A DNA stretch of 64,000 bases from Sphingomonas insulae (GTDB taxonomy: Bacteria > Pseudomonadota > Alphaproteobacteria > Sphingomonadales > Sphingomonadaceae), in contig NZ_CP048422.1 of assembly GCF_010450875.1 (NCBI RefSeq), forward strand, positions 365,001-429,000, in the 5' to 3' direction. Numbering within the stretch: position 1 is the first letter of the stretch; the number at the start of each line of letters is the position of its first letter. Shown here piece after piece: positions 25,565 to 35,240 of this stretch. The position numbers and the translations under genes were made by a program. The notes under the pieces were generated by a model. The model was not told the origin of the DNA. It saw nothing but the letters and a program-made list of their open reading frames with translations, and made no database searches.

Positions 25565-26838
25565 GCGGCGGCGTCCACGGCATCGAGGCCATAAGCGGTG
25601 TGGAGGACGCGGACGGCGAGTTCGGTCTCGTCCTCGTGGATCAGCACCGACACCTTGATCTCGCTGGTCGAGATCGCCTGGATGTTGATGCCGCGTGCGC
25701 CGAGCGTCGTGAACATCGTGCTGGCGACGCCCGCATGGCTGCGCATGCCGACGCCGACGACCGAGATCTTGGCGACGCGCGTGTCGTGGACCAGCTCGCT
25801 GAACCCGATCGCCTCGCGGCCCTGATTGAGCGATTCCAGCGACCGCGCGAGGTCCGCCGACGGCACCGTGAAGGTGACGTCGGTCGAACCGTGGTTGTGC
25901 GCGATATTCTGGATGATCATGTCGACGTTGATGTTCGCCGCCGCGAGCGGTTCGAAGATCGCGGCGACCGCACCGGGCTTGTCCGGCACGCTGATCAGCG
26001 TGATCTTCGCCTCGTTCTTGTCGTGCGCGATGCCGGTGATGAGCTGGCGTTCCACGTCTTCAATCTCCTCTTCGCCGACGATCATCGTGCCGGGCAATGT
26101 GTCCGCCATCGGCGCATCCTCGCCGGTGAAGGACGAGAGCACCTGGACGCGGACCTGTTCCTTCATGGCGAGGCCGACCGACCGGGTCTGCAACACCTTC
26201 GCGCCGACGCTGGCGAGTTCCAGCATCTCTTCGTACGTCACCTTGGCGAGCTTGCGGGCGCGCGGCACGATGCGGGGATCGGTCGTGTAGACGCCGTCGA
26301 CATCGGTGTAGATGTCGCAGCGGTCCGCCTTCATCGCCGCCGCCACCGCGACCGCCGACGTGTCCGATCCGCCGCGGCCCAGCGTCGTCACGCGGCCCCT
26401 GCCACCGTGGGCATCGTCGGCGATGCCCTGGAAACCCGGGATCACCGCCACCTCGCCCGCGTTCAGGCTGGCGTCCAGCGCCGCGGTGTCGATGGTGCCG
26501 ATCCGCGCCTTGGCGAAGGCGTCGTCGGTATGGATCGGCAACTGCCATCCCATCCACGACCGCGCCTTTACGCCCGCCGCCTGCAAGGCGATGGCGAGCA
26601 GCCCGCTGGTGATCTGTTCTCCCGCCGATACGACGACGTCATATTCGCGCGGATCGTACAGCGACGATGCCTCGCGGCAAAAGCCGACCAGCCGGTCGGT
26701 CTCGCCCGCCATCGCCGATACGACGACGGCAACCTGGTTGCCCGCCTCCACCTCGCGTTTGACGCGCGCGGCGACGCTCCGGATGCGCTCGATCCCGGCC
26801 ATCGACGTGCCGCCGAACTTCATCACGATCCGCGCCAT
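25561..26838 (-). CDS. lysC: Aspartate kinase
   Basis: First enzyme of the aspartate pathway, phosphorylating aspartate on the way to lysine, threonine, methionine and diaminopimelate. The 425-residue monofunctional enzyme has the catalytic kinase domain (IVMKFGGTSM at 3-12, TLGRGGSDTSAVAVAAAMKA) and two C-terminal ACT domains (about 270-340 and 350-415), the usual sites of feedback by lysine and/or threonine. The start is ATG 26838 (MARIVMKFGG); the longer frame to 27042 is antisense to ubiG. It diverges from ubiG across 52 bp. Sequence alone does not tell which amino acid inhibits it. Confidence 0.96.
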   Translation of the reverse strand: MARIVMKFGGTSMAGIERIRSVAARVKREVEAGNQVAVVVSAMAGETDRLVGFCREASSLYDPREYDVVVSAGEQITSGLLAIALQAAGVKARSWMGWQLPIHTDDAFAKARIGTIDTAALDASLNAGEVAVIPGFQGIADDAHGGRGRVTTLGRGGSDTSAVAVAAAMKADRCDIYTDVDGVYTTDPRIVPRARKLAKVTYEEMLELASVGAKVLQTRSVGLAMKEQVRVQVLSSFTGEDAPMADTLPGTMIVGEEEIEDVERQLITGIAHDKNEAKITLISVPDKPGAVAAIFEPLAAANINVDMIIQNIAHNHGSTDVTFTVPSADLARSLESLNQGREAIGFSELVHDTRVAKISVVGVGMRSHAGVASTMFTTLGARGINIQAISTSEIKVSVLIHEDETELAVRVLHTAYGLDAVDAAA

Positions 26839-26890
26839 CTGCGTCGCCAAACTCCTTGGGGTAGAGGGGTCGTCCTGATAGGTAGCGGTC

Positions 26891-27664
26891 ATGGTGATGG
26901 CAAGCAGCACGATCGACCCCGCGGGCATCGGCCCGATCGACACCCCGGGCGGGAGCACGATCAACCCGCACGAGGCGCGGCACTTCGGCACGATGGCGCA
27001 GGATTGGTGGAACCCCAAGGGGTCGTCGGCGATGCTGCACAAGCTGAACCCGGCGCGGCTCGGCTACATCCGCGCGGCGGTCGATCTGCACTGGGACGGC
27101 GACGACACCAGCTTCACGCCGCTGGCGGGCAGGACCGCGCTCGACGTCGGCTGCGGCGCGGGGTTGCTGTGCGAACCATTGGCGCGACTGGGCGCGGCCG
27201 TCACCGGCATCGACGCCGCGCCCGAGAATATCGCGGTGGCACAGGTTCATGCGGTACAGAGCGGCCTCACCATCGACTATCGCGCGGTGGGCGTGGAGGC
27301 GATGACCGGGCGCTTCGACCTCGTCACCAGCCTGGAGGTGATCGAGCACGTCAACGATCCCGCCGGCTTCGTGCGCGGGCTGGCGGAGGCACTGGCGGAC
27401 GATGGCCTGCTGGTGATGTCGACCCCCAACCGCACGCCGCTGTCGCGCCTCGCACTCATCACGCTAGCAGAGGGGACGGGGCGTATCCCGCGCGGCACGC
27501 ACGATTGGGATAAATTCCTGACGCCCGACGCGCTGACCGACCTGATCGAACGCGCCGGCCTGACGGTGACCGACGTCCGCGGCCTGGGCTTCTCGCCCGC
27601 GACCGGGTTCACGCTGACCGACTCGACGCAGCTCGATTATTTCGTGACCGCAAAGCGCCTGTAG
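26891..27664 (+). CDS. ubiG: Ubiquinone biosynthesis O-methyltransferase
   Basis: SAM-dependent enzyme carrying out both O-methylations in ubiquinone synthesis. The 257-residue protein has NPHEARHFGTMAQDWWNPKG near the N-terminus (the UbiG signature F-x3-A-x-WW), SAM motif I ALDVGCGAGLLCEPLARLGA, and LVTSLEVIEHV. An ATG two codons further on (26897) could also serve as start. Membrane association is expected from the family. It neighbours lysC divergently; no functional link. Confidence 0.95.
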   Translation: MVMASSTIDPAGIGPIDTPGGSTINPHEARHFGTMAQDWWNPKGSSAMLHKLNPARLGYIRAAVDLHWDGDDTSFTPLAGRTALDVGCGAGLLCEPLARLGAAVTGIDAAPENIAVAQVHAVQSGLTIDYRAVGVEAMTGRFDLVTSLEVIEHVNDPAGFVRGLAEALADDGLLVMSTPNRTPLSRLALITLAEGTGRIPRGTHDWDKFLTPDALTDLIERAGLTVTDVRGLGFSPATGFTLTDSTQLDYFVTAKRL

Positions 27665-27789
27665 ATCCTCCCGGCACGGGGCGGCGCCCGCATAACGATG
27701 GCGGAGGGGTGGCTGCGCACGATGCCGCCTGCCCCCTAGCCGCGGCGCGCAGGATTGAGCCGGCTGCGACATCCCGCTACCCGCCCGCC

Positions 27790-29253
27790 ATGCCTGCGCT
27801 CACCAACCCGCGCCTGCGGCTGCCGATCCTGCTGCTGGTGGCGATCGCCGCGCGCTGGCTGACCTTCGGCAACCCGCTGGTCCATGTCGACGAGGAATTC
27901 TATTTCGTCACCGGCAGCCGGATGTGGCAGGGCGCGCTGCCCTTCGTCGACATCTGGGACCGCAAGCCGGTCGGGCTGTTCCTGCTCTATGCGATTCCCG
28001 GCGCGCTGGGGTTTCCGGCAGGCATCTGGGCATATCAACTGCTCGCGCTCGCCAGCACGGTCGCCACCGCCTGGCTGATCGCGCGGCTGGCGGAGCGTAG
28101 CGGCTTCGGGCGCGGCGCGACCGCCGCCGCCCTCGCCTACATCCTGTGGCTCGACCTGCTCGGCGGACAGGGCGGGCAGACGCCGGTCTTCTACAATCTG
28201 CTGACGATTGCGGCCGCGCTCCTGCTGCTCGCGTCGGCCGCAAGCCCGCGCCGCCGGTCGCTGGGGCTGCTGGCGATGGCGCTGGTCGGCATCGGCCTGC
28301 AGATCAAGACGTCGCTGGTGTTCGAGGGCATCGCCTTCGGCCTGTGGCTGCTCGCCGATGACTGGCGGCTGGTCCGCCGGCCGGGATCGTTCGTCGGCTA
28401 TGGCATCGCCCTCGTCGCGGTCGCGCTGCTGCCGACCGCGGCGGCGGCGGGCTATTACCTGTCCGTCGGCCACTGGGACGCGTTCGTCTACGCGAACCTC
28501 GTATCGATCTTCCAGCGGGTTCCTGACCCGGCGGGGCTGCTCGTCGGCAATATCGCAAGGCTGGCGCTGATCGTCTCGCCGGTCGTCGCCCTGGCGATGG
28601 TCGCGCTGATCCGCGCGGCCGCCACCGAAGCCCATCGACGCGAGCGGCGCTTCGTCGCGCTTTGGCTGGCCGTGGCGATCGGCAGCGTCGCCGTGTTCCG
28701 GCCGTGGTTCGATCATTACGCCCTGCCGATCCTGCTGCCCGGCTGCGCGGCGGCGGCCGGCGTGCTCGGACGCGCGACCTGGCAACGGCGCTACACGCCC
28801 GCAATGCTGCTGACCGCGGCACTCGCCGGGCAGATCGTGCTCGCCTTCCAGCATCGCGGTCGCGGCGATGCGCGCGAACTGGCGGCGCTGACGCAAGCCG
28901 TCGGGACAAGAGCCGTCGGGGCGCAGGCCGTCGGCCGCGATCCCGGCTGCCTCTACGTCTATTCGGGAACGACCATGCTCTACGCCTCGACCGGGCGCTG
29001 CATCCTGTCGCGCTACCTCATCCCCGCCCACCTGATCCGCGCGCGCGAAGCGGGGGCGACCGGCGTCGATCAGGACGGCGAGATCCGCCGCATCCTCGCC
29101 GCGCATCCCGCGGTCGTCGTGATCCGCCCGCCCTACAAGGGCGAACGCCCGGCTGCGCACCGTCTCGTCATGGCCGCGATGGCACGCGATTATCGCCTGG
29201 CCGCGACGCTGCCGATGGGCAACGAGGCGATCCGCATCTATCATCGGCGCTGA
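27790..29253 (+). CDS. GT39/ArnT-like membrane glycosyltransferase
   Basis: A 487-residue polytopic membrane protein (about 10-11 helices) of the GT-C fold. The first periplasmic loop carries the acidic pair typical of the fold (HVDEEFYFVTGSRMWQGALP), followed by DIWDRKPVGLFLLYAIPG. A soluble C-terminal part begins at about residue 380. Such enzymes use polyprenyl-phosphate sugars on the periplasmic side, for example to modify lipid A, proteins or glycans. I started at ATG 27790; 27 more in-frame codons upstream look non-coding. It overlaps the DUF2334 gene by one base (TGATG). Confidence 0.8.
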   Translation: MPALTNPRLRLPILLLVAIAARWLTFGNPLVHVDEEFYFVTGSRMWQGALPFVDIWDRKPVGLFLLYAIPGALGFPAGIWAYQLLALASTVATAWLIARLAERSGFGRGATAAALAYILWLDLLGGQGGQTPVFYNLLTIAAALLLLASAASPRRRSLGLLAMALVGIGLQIKTSLVFEGIAFGLWLLADDWRLVRRPGSFVGYGIALVAVALLPTAAAAGYYLSVGHWDAFVYANLVSIFQRVPDPAGLLVGNIARLALIVSPVVALAMVALIRAAATEAHRRERRFVALWLAVAIGSVAVFRPWFDHYALPILLPGCAAAAGVLGRATWQRRYTPAMLLTAALAGQIVLAFQHRGRGDARELAALTQAVGTRAVGAQAVGRDPGCLYVYSGTTMLYASTGRCILSRYLIPAHLIRAREAGATGVDQDGEIRRILAAHPAVVVIRPPYKGERPAAHRLVMAAMARDYRLAATLPMGNEAIRIYHRR

Positions 29254-29975
29254 TGAAACGCCTGTTCGCCTCGATCCACGACGTATCGCCCCGCTTCGAA
29301 GGCGAGGTCGACCGCCTGCTCGACCATCTCGCCCCGCATGTCGGTCGGCGGCTGGCGATGCTGGTGGTGCCGGATCATTGGAACAGCGCGCCGATCACCC
29401 CCGCCTTCGCCCGCCGCCTGCGATCGTGGGCGGATGAGGGGATCGAGATGTTCGTCCACGGCTGGACGCATCGCGACGACAGCCGCCACGCCGGGGCCGC
29501 CGCCGGCTTCAAGGCAAGGCACATGACCGCGGGCGAGGGCGAGTTCCTCGGCCTCGGCCACGCCGAAGCACTGCAACGCATGCGCCGCGGCAAGGCGCTG
29601 GTCGAGGATGTCACCGGGCGTGCGGCGACGGGCTTCATCGCGCCGGCGTGGCTGTATTCGGAGGGTGCCCGCGCGGCGCTGGCGGATGCCGGGTTCGCGC
29701 TGGCGGAGGATCACGCTCGCGTCTGGCGACCCGGCGGTGCGGTCGTCGCCCGCGGCCCGGTCATCACCTGGGCCAGCCGCACGCGGATGCGGCAGTGGAG
29801 TTCGCTCGCCGCCGCCGGGGCGCTGCGCCACGCGCTCCAGCCGACATGCAACGTACGGATCGCGGTGCATCCCGGCGACACGACCGTCCCGGCGCTGCTC
29901 GCCAGCATCACCGCAACCTTCGCCGCGTTCCGGCGGCACCGTCCGTCGGCCTATGCGGACCTTCTGAACGGCTGA
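29253..29975 (+). CDS. Polysaccharide deacetylase, DUF2334 family
   Basis: A 240-residue NodB-like deacetylase related to carbohydrate esterase family 4. It shows SIHDVSPRFEGEVDRLLDHL with the metal-binding Asp in HDVSP, FVHGWTHRDDS with the His metal ligands, and GFIAPAWLYSEGA. No signal peptide, so it probably acts on a cytoplasmic sugar intermediate. Translationally coupled to the upstream GT39-like gene (TGATG). Its 3' end overlaps the convergent GT4 gene by 25 bp. The substrate is unknown; the neighbours suggest an envelope glycan or glycolipid. Confidence 0.85.
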   Translation: MKRLFASIHDVSPRFEGEVDRLLDHLAPHVGRRLAMLVVPDHWNSAPITPAFARRLRSWADEGIEMFVHGWTHRDDSRHAGAAAGFKARHMTAGEGEFLGLGHAEALQRMRRGKALVEDVTGRAATGFIAPAWLYSEGARAALADAGFALAEDHARVWRPGGAVVARGPVITWASRTRMRQWSSLAAAGALRHALQPTCNVRIAVHPGDTTVPALLASITATFAAFRRHRPSAYADLLNG

Positions 29976-31138
29976 TCCTTCGCCGCGATGACCGCGGCGT
30001 AATGCGCGACCAGATCGGCGGCATGCTGTTCGTCGCTGCGCACCCGCGTCGCCGCCACCGCCGCGGCGCGGCGGACAATGGCGCGGTCGCGGCCCAGCAT
30101 GCGCAGGATCGCATCGGCGCAGGAATGCGCGTCGCGCGGTTCGTAGACTTCGGCGAAGCGGGGATGGGCGATTTCTGCGGTGCCGCCGCCGTCGGGAACG
30201 ATCAACGGCGTGCCGCTCGCCAGTGCCTCGGCGGGGACCAGCCCGAACGTCTCGGTGCCGCAACCATGGATATAGGCGTCGGCGCTCGCCATGATCGTCG
30301 CCAGGCGGCGGCGATCGTAGACCGGCCGGAACAGGCGGATGTGCGGATTGTCGGCGATATGTTTTTCGAGCGTCCTGGTATCCATGCCCTGTCCCAGGAT
30401 GACGAGGCCCACCGGCGCCTGCGTGCCGACCCGGCGCACCGCATCGATCACCGTCGGCCAGCGCTTTTCGGGATGATGCCGCCCGACGCCGAGCAGCAAT
30501 TGCGCCTCCGCCGGCAGGCCGCATTGCTGGAGCAGTGCCGCGCGCAGCCCCTCGTCGCGCAACGTCGGCGAGAAATGGCCGCGTTCGATCCCCAGCGGCA
30601 TCGTCGCATCGACGCGCACGCCGCGTCCCGCCAGCTTCCGGGTCAGCGACGGGCCATTGGTCACCACCGTGTCGTAGCCGGCCAGGCAACGGCCGAGGTA
30701 GCGGTCGTACCAGGCGAACGCCCGTTCGATCCGGCCGCTCGATGCGACCGGCTTGAACCAGCGCTTGGCATAGGCCTCGAGATTGTCGTTGTGCATGAAG
30801 AACGAGCGGATCGCCCGCCCCTCCCACCCGGCGACGACCCAGGCGCTGCGCCACGGCGAACAATTCTCCACCACGTCCGGGTCGAGCGCGTCGAGCCGCC
30901 GGCGTAGCGGTTCGGCGTCCCAGAACAGCCCGTAATTGGCGTCGAAGGGCATGCCCATCGCCTTGATATAATGGACCGCGCCGCCGCCGGGCCGCTCCTC
31001 GATGCGGTCCTCGCGACCGGGGGCGAGCACGATCAGTTCGTGTCCCATCGCCGCCAGCACCTCGATCTTGCGATCGATATAGGTGCGCACGCCGCCGCCG
31101 GTCGGCGAATAGATTTCGTTGACGTCGACGATTCTCAT
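29951..31138 (-). CDS. GT4 family glycosyltransferase
   Basis: A 395-residue GT-B retaining glycosyltransferase. The N-terminal domain begins MRIVDVNEIYSPTGGGVRTY, with the Gly-rich loop that grips the acceptor. The C-terminal domain has LLGVGRHHPEKRWPTVIDAV and the E-x7-E element GTETFGLVPAEALASGTPLI that binds the nucleotide sugar. The start is ATG 31138; a longer open frame lies in the DUF2141 coding region and is rejected. It is downstream of DUF2141 by 13 bp. Donor and acceptor unknown. Confidence 0.9.
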   Translation of the reverse strand: MRIVDVNEIYSPTGGGVRTYIDRKIEVLAAMGHELIVLAPGREDRIEERPGGGAVHYIKAMGMPFDANYGLFWDAEPLRRRLDALDPDVVENCSPWRSAWVVAGWEGRAIRSFFMHNDNLEAYAKRWFKPVASSGRIERAFAWYDRYLGRCLAGYDTVVTNGPSLTRKLAGRGVRVDATMPLGIERGHFSPTLRDEGLRAALLQQCGLPAEAQLLLGVGRHHPEKRWPTVIDAVRRVGTQAPVGLVILGQGMDTRTLEKHIADNPHIRLFRPVYDRRRLATIMASADAYIHGCGTETFGLVPAEALASGTPLIVPDGGGTAEIAHPRFAEVYEPRDAHSCADAILRMLGRDRAIVRRAAAVAATRVRSDEQHAADLVAHYAAVIAAKDQPFRRSA

Positions 31139-31151
31139 GACCGGACCTGCA

Positions 31152-31679
31152 TCAGTCGTCCTTGATCGGCGCGAACCCGCCGAGACCACGCAGATATTGC
31201 ATGCGTACGACACGCTCGGCGGTGCCCGTGCCGACCTCGACGATCGCGCGATCGACCTTGGGCCGCGACATGCCGAGCTTGCCGTCGCCCGGGAACCCGG
31301 CCCCGTCGGAAAAGAAGTTGAACTTGTTCTTGCCGTCGCGGTCGTGGGTGGCGAGCACCGCATAGCGACCGGGTCGCGGCACGCGGATGCAGATCGCGAC
31401 CGGCCCGGCGGCGGGAATGCCCGTCCACACCCGGCGGAACGTCTTGCCTGCGGCGATCAGCTTGTCGTCGTCCTCCAGGAAATCCGTCTCGTTGGCGGGA
31501 TACAGTTCCAGCTTCATCCGGCCCTTGCGGTCCTTCAGTCCCACCGCCTCGATCAGGATCGCCGGTCCGCCGCCGGGGCTGCAAGCCGCCGCATCGCTGC
31601 CCAGCACCTGCGCATGCGCCGGCCCCGGCACCGACGTGGCGAACAGCAGCAGCGCAGCCGCCGTCGGCAACAGCTTCAT
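31152..31679 (-). CDS. DUF2141 exported protein
   Basis: A 175-residue secreted protein. The signal peptide is MKLLPTAAALLLFATSVPGP then AHA-Q. The mature part is an all-beta DUF2141 domain with ILIEAVGLKDRKGRMKLELY, AICIRVPRPGRYAVLATHDR and DGKNKFNFFSDGAGFPGDGK. The Cys at about 33 and another near 120 may pair. Start ATG 31679, with AGGAGG 9 nt upstream. It overlaps the upstream membrane protein gene by one base (TGATG). No enzymatic role is known for the family. Confidence 0.85.
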   Translation of the reverse strand: MKLLPTAAALLLFATSVPGPAHAQVLGSDAAACSPGGGPAILIEAVGLKDRKGRMKLELYPANETDFLEDDDKLIAAGKTFRRVWTGIPAAGPVAICIRVPRPGRYAVLATHDRDGKNKFNFFSDGAGFPGDGKLGMSRPKVDRAIVEVGTGTAERVVRMQYLRGLGGFAPIKDD

Positions 31680-32674
31680 CACGATGTCCTCCTGGCAAGA
31701 TGGAGCACGCCGAACCCCAGGATCAGCACCGCATGGACCAGCAGCACCGCCGCCGCGGTGAAGGCGATCAGTTCCGACAGCGCCTGATCCTGCCCGATCA
31801 TCAGGATCGCGAAATTGGCGAACAGCAGGTCCTTGTTGGGCAGCAGCGGCAGGCGCGAGAACAGCAGCCGTCCCGCCGACAGGAACAGCCAGGTGCCGAT
31901 CGCCGCGCTGGGCATCGCCAATGCCCATGCGATCGCCAGCAGCAGCGTGCTGAGGATCAGCCGCACGCAATGCATGCCGAACACCATCCACAGGTCGGCG
32001 CGGGGCAGCGAGAACACCTTGCGCGAAAAGATCAGGAACGGCAGCGACGTGCCGAAGATCACCGCCAGCGAGCCATAGACCAGCCGCATCATGTCGGGCG
32101 AGATCAGGTCGCGGCCGACCGGCAGCGCCACCGCGATCATCGCCAGCGTCACCGCATTGCCGGCGATCGCCGACAGGATCGACACGTCCTTGACCGCCCC
32201 GAACGGCGCCGCGACCAGCTGCGTCCGGGCCCGCGCCCAGGCGTAGAAATACGCTTCGCCCGAATAGCCCATGACCACGTCGTTCGCGATCCGCTTCTTG
32301 ATGAGCGCGACGAGGCCGGACGCCGGAATCCGCCACAGGCGGCGAAAGATCAGGTAATCGGCGAGCGGCGGCACGAAATAGAGCGCCGCGAAGGCCGCGT
32401 AGAACAACGGGTTGCGGGGCGTCGCGCGGCTGAGGCCGGCCAGCCCCGAACTCAGCAGCTCATGGCCGAGGCCCGCCAGCATCGCCAGCGTCACGATTGC
32501 GCCGATGATCGCCGGCCATCGACTCTTGATGGTCTTCAAGGGTTGTAGTCCCGCGATGTCGGGGGACGCCGGCACGATTTGGGTGCGAGGGCGGCCTGCA
32601 CTGTGGTCGATCTGCACCCGTTGATCCGAACGATAAAGGTGCCGCGACTTACCCTCAATCGATGGTCGGCGCAC
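31679..32674 (-). CDS. Polytopic membrane protein, possibly LPG-synthase-TM-like
   Basis: About seven to eight hydrophobic helices in the C-terminal 285 residues, for example WPAIIGAIVTLAMLAGLGHE and ILSTLLLAIAWALAMPSAAI. The pattern resembles the flippase-like membrane half of lysylphosphatidylglycerol synthases (PF03706), but I see no decisive motif. The start is uncertain. The GTG at 32674 gives 331 residues with an odd, polar, Arg-rich N-terminus. A TTG near 32536 (LKTIKSRWPAII), with GGGA 9 nt upstream, would put the first helix at the N-terminus and looks more natural. First gene of DUF2141-GT4. Confidence 0.6.
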   Translation of the reverse strand: MRRPSIEGKSRHLYRSDQRVQIDHSAGRPRTQIVPASPDIAGLQPLKTIKSRWPAIIGAIVTLAMLAGLGHELLSSGLAGLSRATPRNPLFYAAFAALYFVPPLADYLIFRRLWRIPASGLVALIKKRIANDVVMGYSGEAYFYAWARARTQLVAAPFGAVKDVSILSAIAGNAVTLAMIAVALPVGRDLISPDMMRLVYGSLAVIFGTSLPFLIFSRKVFSLPRADLWMVFGMHCVRLILSTLLLAIAWALAMPSAAIGTWLFLSAGRLLFSRLPLLPNKDLLFANFAILMIGQDQALSELIAFTAAAVLLVHAVLILGFGVLHLARRTS

Positions 32675-32795
32675 ATGAATTCGGCTTCATTGGGGTGTCA
32701 CGCGGGGCCGTTACACGGCCTCGGCCCGGGTCCATTCCGGCGTTCTGGACGGTAAGCCATTGGCGGGCAAAGACTTGGCGCGATGCCCGCCGCGG

Positions 32796-33860
32796 TCATG
32801 CCGGCTCGGAATTATCCATTTCGGACTCACGTTCCGCGCTGCGTTCCAGCGCCGTCTTGACCATCGCGGTCATCGGATCGGCCAGCGCTAGGCCGAGGAT
32901 GCCAAACAGCGCGCTCGCCATGATCTGCGCGCCCAGCGTCAGCGCCGGCGGCAGGTCGACCGTCTTCTTAGCGACGATCGGCAACAGGACATAGCCGTCG
33001 AAGCCCTGCACGATGACATAGGTGCCGATCGCCCAGAACCCGACATCGCTGCCCGCGGAAAAGCCGACCGCGATCATCAGGGCGCCGCTGATGAACGCGC
33101 CGATGTTGGGGATGAAGGCGAGCAGGCCGGTGAGGATGCCGAGGATCATCGCCATCGGCACGCCGCCGATCGACAATGCGATCCAGGTCAGCACGCCCTC
33201 CGCCGCCATGCCGAGCAGGCGTCCGGCGAGCAGGCGGCGCAGCGTCTTGCCCATGCGTTGCAGGACGACCGCGAATTCCGCGCGATTGCTGCGCGGGACC
33301 ATCCATTCCAGCCCGCGGCTGTAGGTGCCGGGATCCATCGCGACGAACAGGCCGATGACGACGATCATGAACATCGTCGTCAGCGCACCGAAGGCGGTCC
33401 CGACCCAGGATGTGATCCGCCCGACCGAACTCAACGCCTGTCGCGCGATGCCGCTGACGTCGGAGGCGCCGGGCATCAGCCCTTGCGAACTGAGCCAGCC
33501 CGCCGCGCGATTGGCCTGCGCCTCCAGCGTGGTGCGCAACTGGCCGAACTGGTCGGCGACCTGCACCCCGGTGAGATAGAAGGTGCCGATCAGGAACGCG
33601 ATCGTCAGCAGCACCACGATCAGCAACCGCCAGCCGCGCCCGATCGGCAGCACCTTGCCGAGCAGGCGTACGCCGCCGTCCAGCAACGCGGCGAAGACCA
33701 GTCCGGCAAAGATGATGAGCAGCGGCTGGACCAGGATGACCGCCAGCGCGATTCCACCGGCGAGGCCCAGCCACACGCTCGCCCGCTTCAATTCCTGGCG
33801 GATGAACGGGTCGCGCAGCTCGTTGGGGCTGGCGTCCTGCACGCGCGGCACGTCGGCCAT
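32796..33860 (-). CDS. AI-2E family transporter (PerM-like permease)
   Basis: A 354-residue inner membrane protein of the AI-2E/PerM family with about eight helices. The N-terminal pair is SVWLGLAGGIALAVILVQPL and LLIIFAGLVFAALLDGGVRL. The family-typical block is GILTGLLAFIPNIGAFISGA, followed by FDGYVLLPIVAKKTVDLPPA. The name reflects one Escherichia coli member reported to export autoinducer-2; other members transport Na+ or unknown solutes, so the substrate is open. One base separates it from lepB upstream on the same strand. Confidence 0.9.
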   Translation of the reverse strand: MADVPRVQDASPNELRDPFIRQELKRASVWLGLAGGIALAVILVQPLLIIFAGLVFAALLDGGVRLLGKVLPIGRGWRLLIVVLLTIAFLIGTFYLTGVQVADQFGQLRTTLEAQANRAAGWLSSQGLMPGASDVSGIARQALSSVGRITSWVGTAFGALTTMFMIVVIGLFVAMDPGTYSRGLEWMVPRSNRAEFAVVLQRMGKTLRRLLAGRLLGMAAEGVLTWIALSIGGVPMAMILGILTGLLAFIPNIGAFISGALMIAVGFSAGSDVGFWAIGTYVIVQGFDGYVLLPIVAKKTVDLPPALTLGAQIMASALFGILGLALADPMTAMVKTALERSAERESEMDNSEPA

Positions 33861-33861
33861 G

Positions 33862-34806
33862 TTATCGTCCTTCGGCAGGATGGAGCGAGACGCCGGCGCG
33901 GCCGGAGCGCAGCGATCCCCACCAGGTCAGCGGGTTGAACGTCGCATCGCCATCCAGGCTGAAGGTCAGGAATTCCGCCCGGCCACCCAGATTCTCATAC
34001 GGCACCGGCCCGCCCAGCCCCAGCTGCGACAGCGGAAAGCGGCTGTCCGCCGACCGGTCGCGATTGTCGCCCATCAGGAAGACGTGGTTCGCCGGGATCG
34101 TCACCGTCGCGAAATTGTCCCCCGGGCTGTCCGGCTCCATGTCGACGGTGTCGTAATGGCGGCCATTGGGCAGCGTTTCGGTGACGATCGGCATGTGGCA
34201 GACATAGCCGCCGCCGGGCGCGGGGCGCCGCGCGCCGTAATATTCGCTGTCGCTGCACGGGCTGTTGGTGTCCACGGGCAGGTCGACGTAATGCATCGGA
34301 CCGCGCGCGATCGGCTTGCCGTTGAGGATCACCGTGCCGCCCTGCACCGCCAGCGTGTCGCCCGGCAGGCCGATGACGCGCTTGATATAATCGTTCCGCG
34401 TTCCCGGCGGCGTGACGATGACGACGTCGCCGCGCTGCGGCAGGCTGCCGAACAGGCGGCCGTGGACGAACGGCAGGCCGACGCTCCAGCTTTCCTCGGG
34501 CTGGCGCAGCACCACGCTCTTGAAGATCGCGACGGGGTTGGGGATCGTCGGCGAGACGAACGACCAGCCATAGGCGAACTTGGACACCACCAGCCGGTCG
34601 CCGATGCGCAGGCCCGGTAGCATCGATTCCGAGGGGATGTAGAACGGCTTGGCGATGAAGCTGTGGAAACCCAATACGATCAGGATCAGCCAGAAGATGC
34701 CCTTGATCTCACCCCACCAGTCGGTCGTCTTCTTCGGCGCGGCCTCCGCCGGCGGATTGGTCGCCACCTCGGTGGGCTGATTGCCGTCCAACACCGCTTC
34801 CTTCAT
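33862..34806 (-). CDS. lepB: Signal peptidase I
   Basis: Membrane-bound serine/lysine protease that removes Sec and Tat signal peptides on the periplasmic side. The 314-residue protein has one N-terminal anchor helix (about 35-50), the nucleophile Ser61 in [11 protein letters not shown], the general base Lys142 in [12 protein letters not shown], and the box [12 protein letters not shown]. An insert with two Cys (around [10 protein letters not shown] and YVCHMP) lies between boxes and may form a disulphide. Start ATG 34806 overlaps the acpS stop by 4 bp; acpS-lepB pairing is common in alphaproteobacteria. Confidence 0.96.
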   Translation of the reverse strand: MKEAVLDGNQPTEVATNPPAEAAPKKTTDWWGEIKGIFWLILIVLGFHSFIAKPFYIPSESMLPGLRIGDRLVVSKFAYGWSFVSPTIPNPVAIFKSVVLRQPEESWSVGLPFVHGRLFGSLPQRGDVVIVTPPGTRNDYIKRVIGLPGDTLAVQGGTVILNGKPIARGPMHYVDLPVDTNSPCSDSEYYGARRPAPGGGYVCHMPIVTETLPNGRHYDTVDMEPDSPGDNFATVTIPANHVFLMGDNRDRSADSRFPLSQLGLGGPVPYENLGGRAEFLTFSLDGDATFNPLTWWGSLRSGRAGVSLHPAEGR

Positions 34807-35213
34807 GCCTTGGGATCCGCTATCGCCTCGATTATCACAAAGGCCTGCGCCCAGGGATGATCGTCGGTCAGGGTCAAATGTACGGCCGCGACGTGGCCGT
34901 GTGGGATCAACGCGTCAAGCCGTTGCTTGGCCCCGCCGGTCAGCACCAGTGTCGGCGCGCCGCCGGAGGCGTTGACGACGCCGATGTCCTTCATGAACAC
35001 GCCGGCCTTGAAACCGGTGCCGACCGCCTTGGAAAACGCCTCCTTGGCGGCGAACCTTTTGGCCAGCGTCCCCGCCTTGGTGAACGGTCGCCGCGCCGCT
35101 TTGGCGCGCTCGTGATCGGTGAAGACGCGGTGTTCGAAGCGGTCGCCGAACCGGTCGAGCGACTGCTGGATACGCTCGATGTTGCACAGGTCGGAGCCGA
35201 GGCCGACGATCAC
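34803..35213 (-). CDS. acpS: Holo-[acyl-carrier-protein] synthase
   Basis: Transfers 4'-phosphopantetheine from CoA to acyl carrier protein, needed for fatty acid synthesis. The 136-residue product starts at GTG 35213 ([16 protein letters not shown]), with the Mg-binding Asp in GSDL and CAGGA 8 nt upstream. The second metal/CoA motif [14 protein letters not shown] is intact. The open frame extends 52 codons further, but those are translated family C repeat. It overlaps lepB by 4 bp and is separated from pdxJ by the repeat. Confidence 0.95.
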   Translation of the reverse strand: MIVGLGSDLCNIERIQQSLDRFGDRFEHRVFTDHERAKAARRPFTKAGTLAKRFAAKEAFSKAVGTGFKAGVFMKDIGVVNASGGAPTLVLTGGAKQRLDALIPHGHVAAVHLTLTDDHPWAQAFVIIEAIADPKA

Positions 35214-35240
35214 GCGGCGGGTCCTGAGAGAATAAGAGGG

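Noticed and set aside
25600..27513. A 637-codon open frame antisense to lysC running into ubiG
   Set aside because: Arg/Asp/His-rich shadow composition with no recognisable domain; lysC and ubiG explain the DNA.
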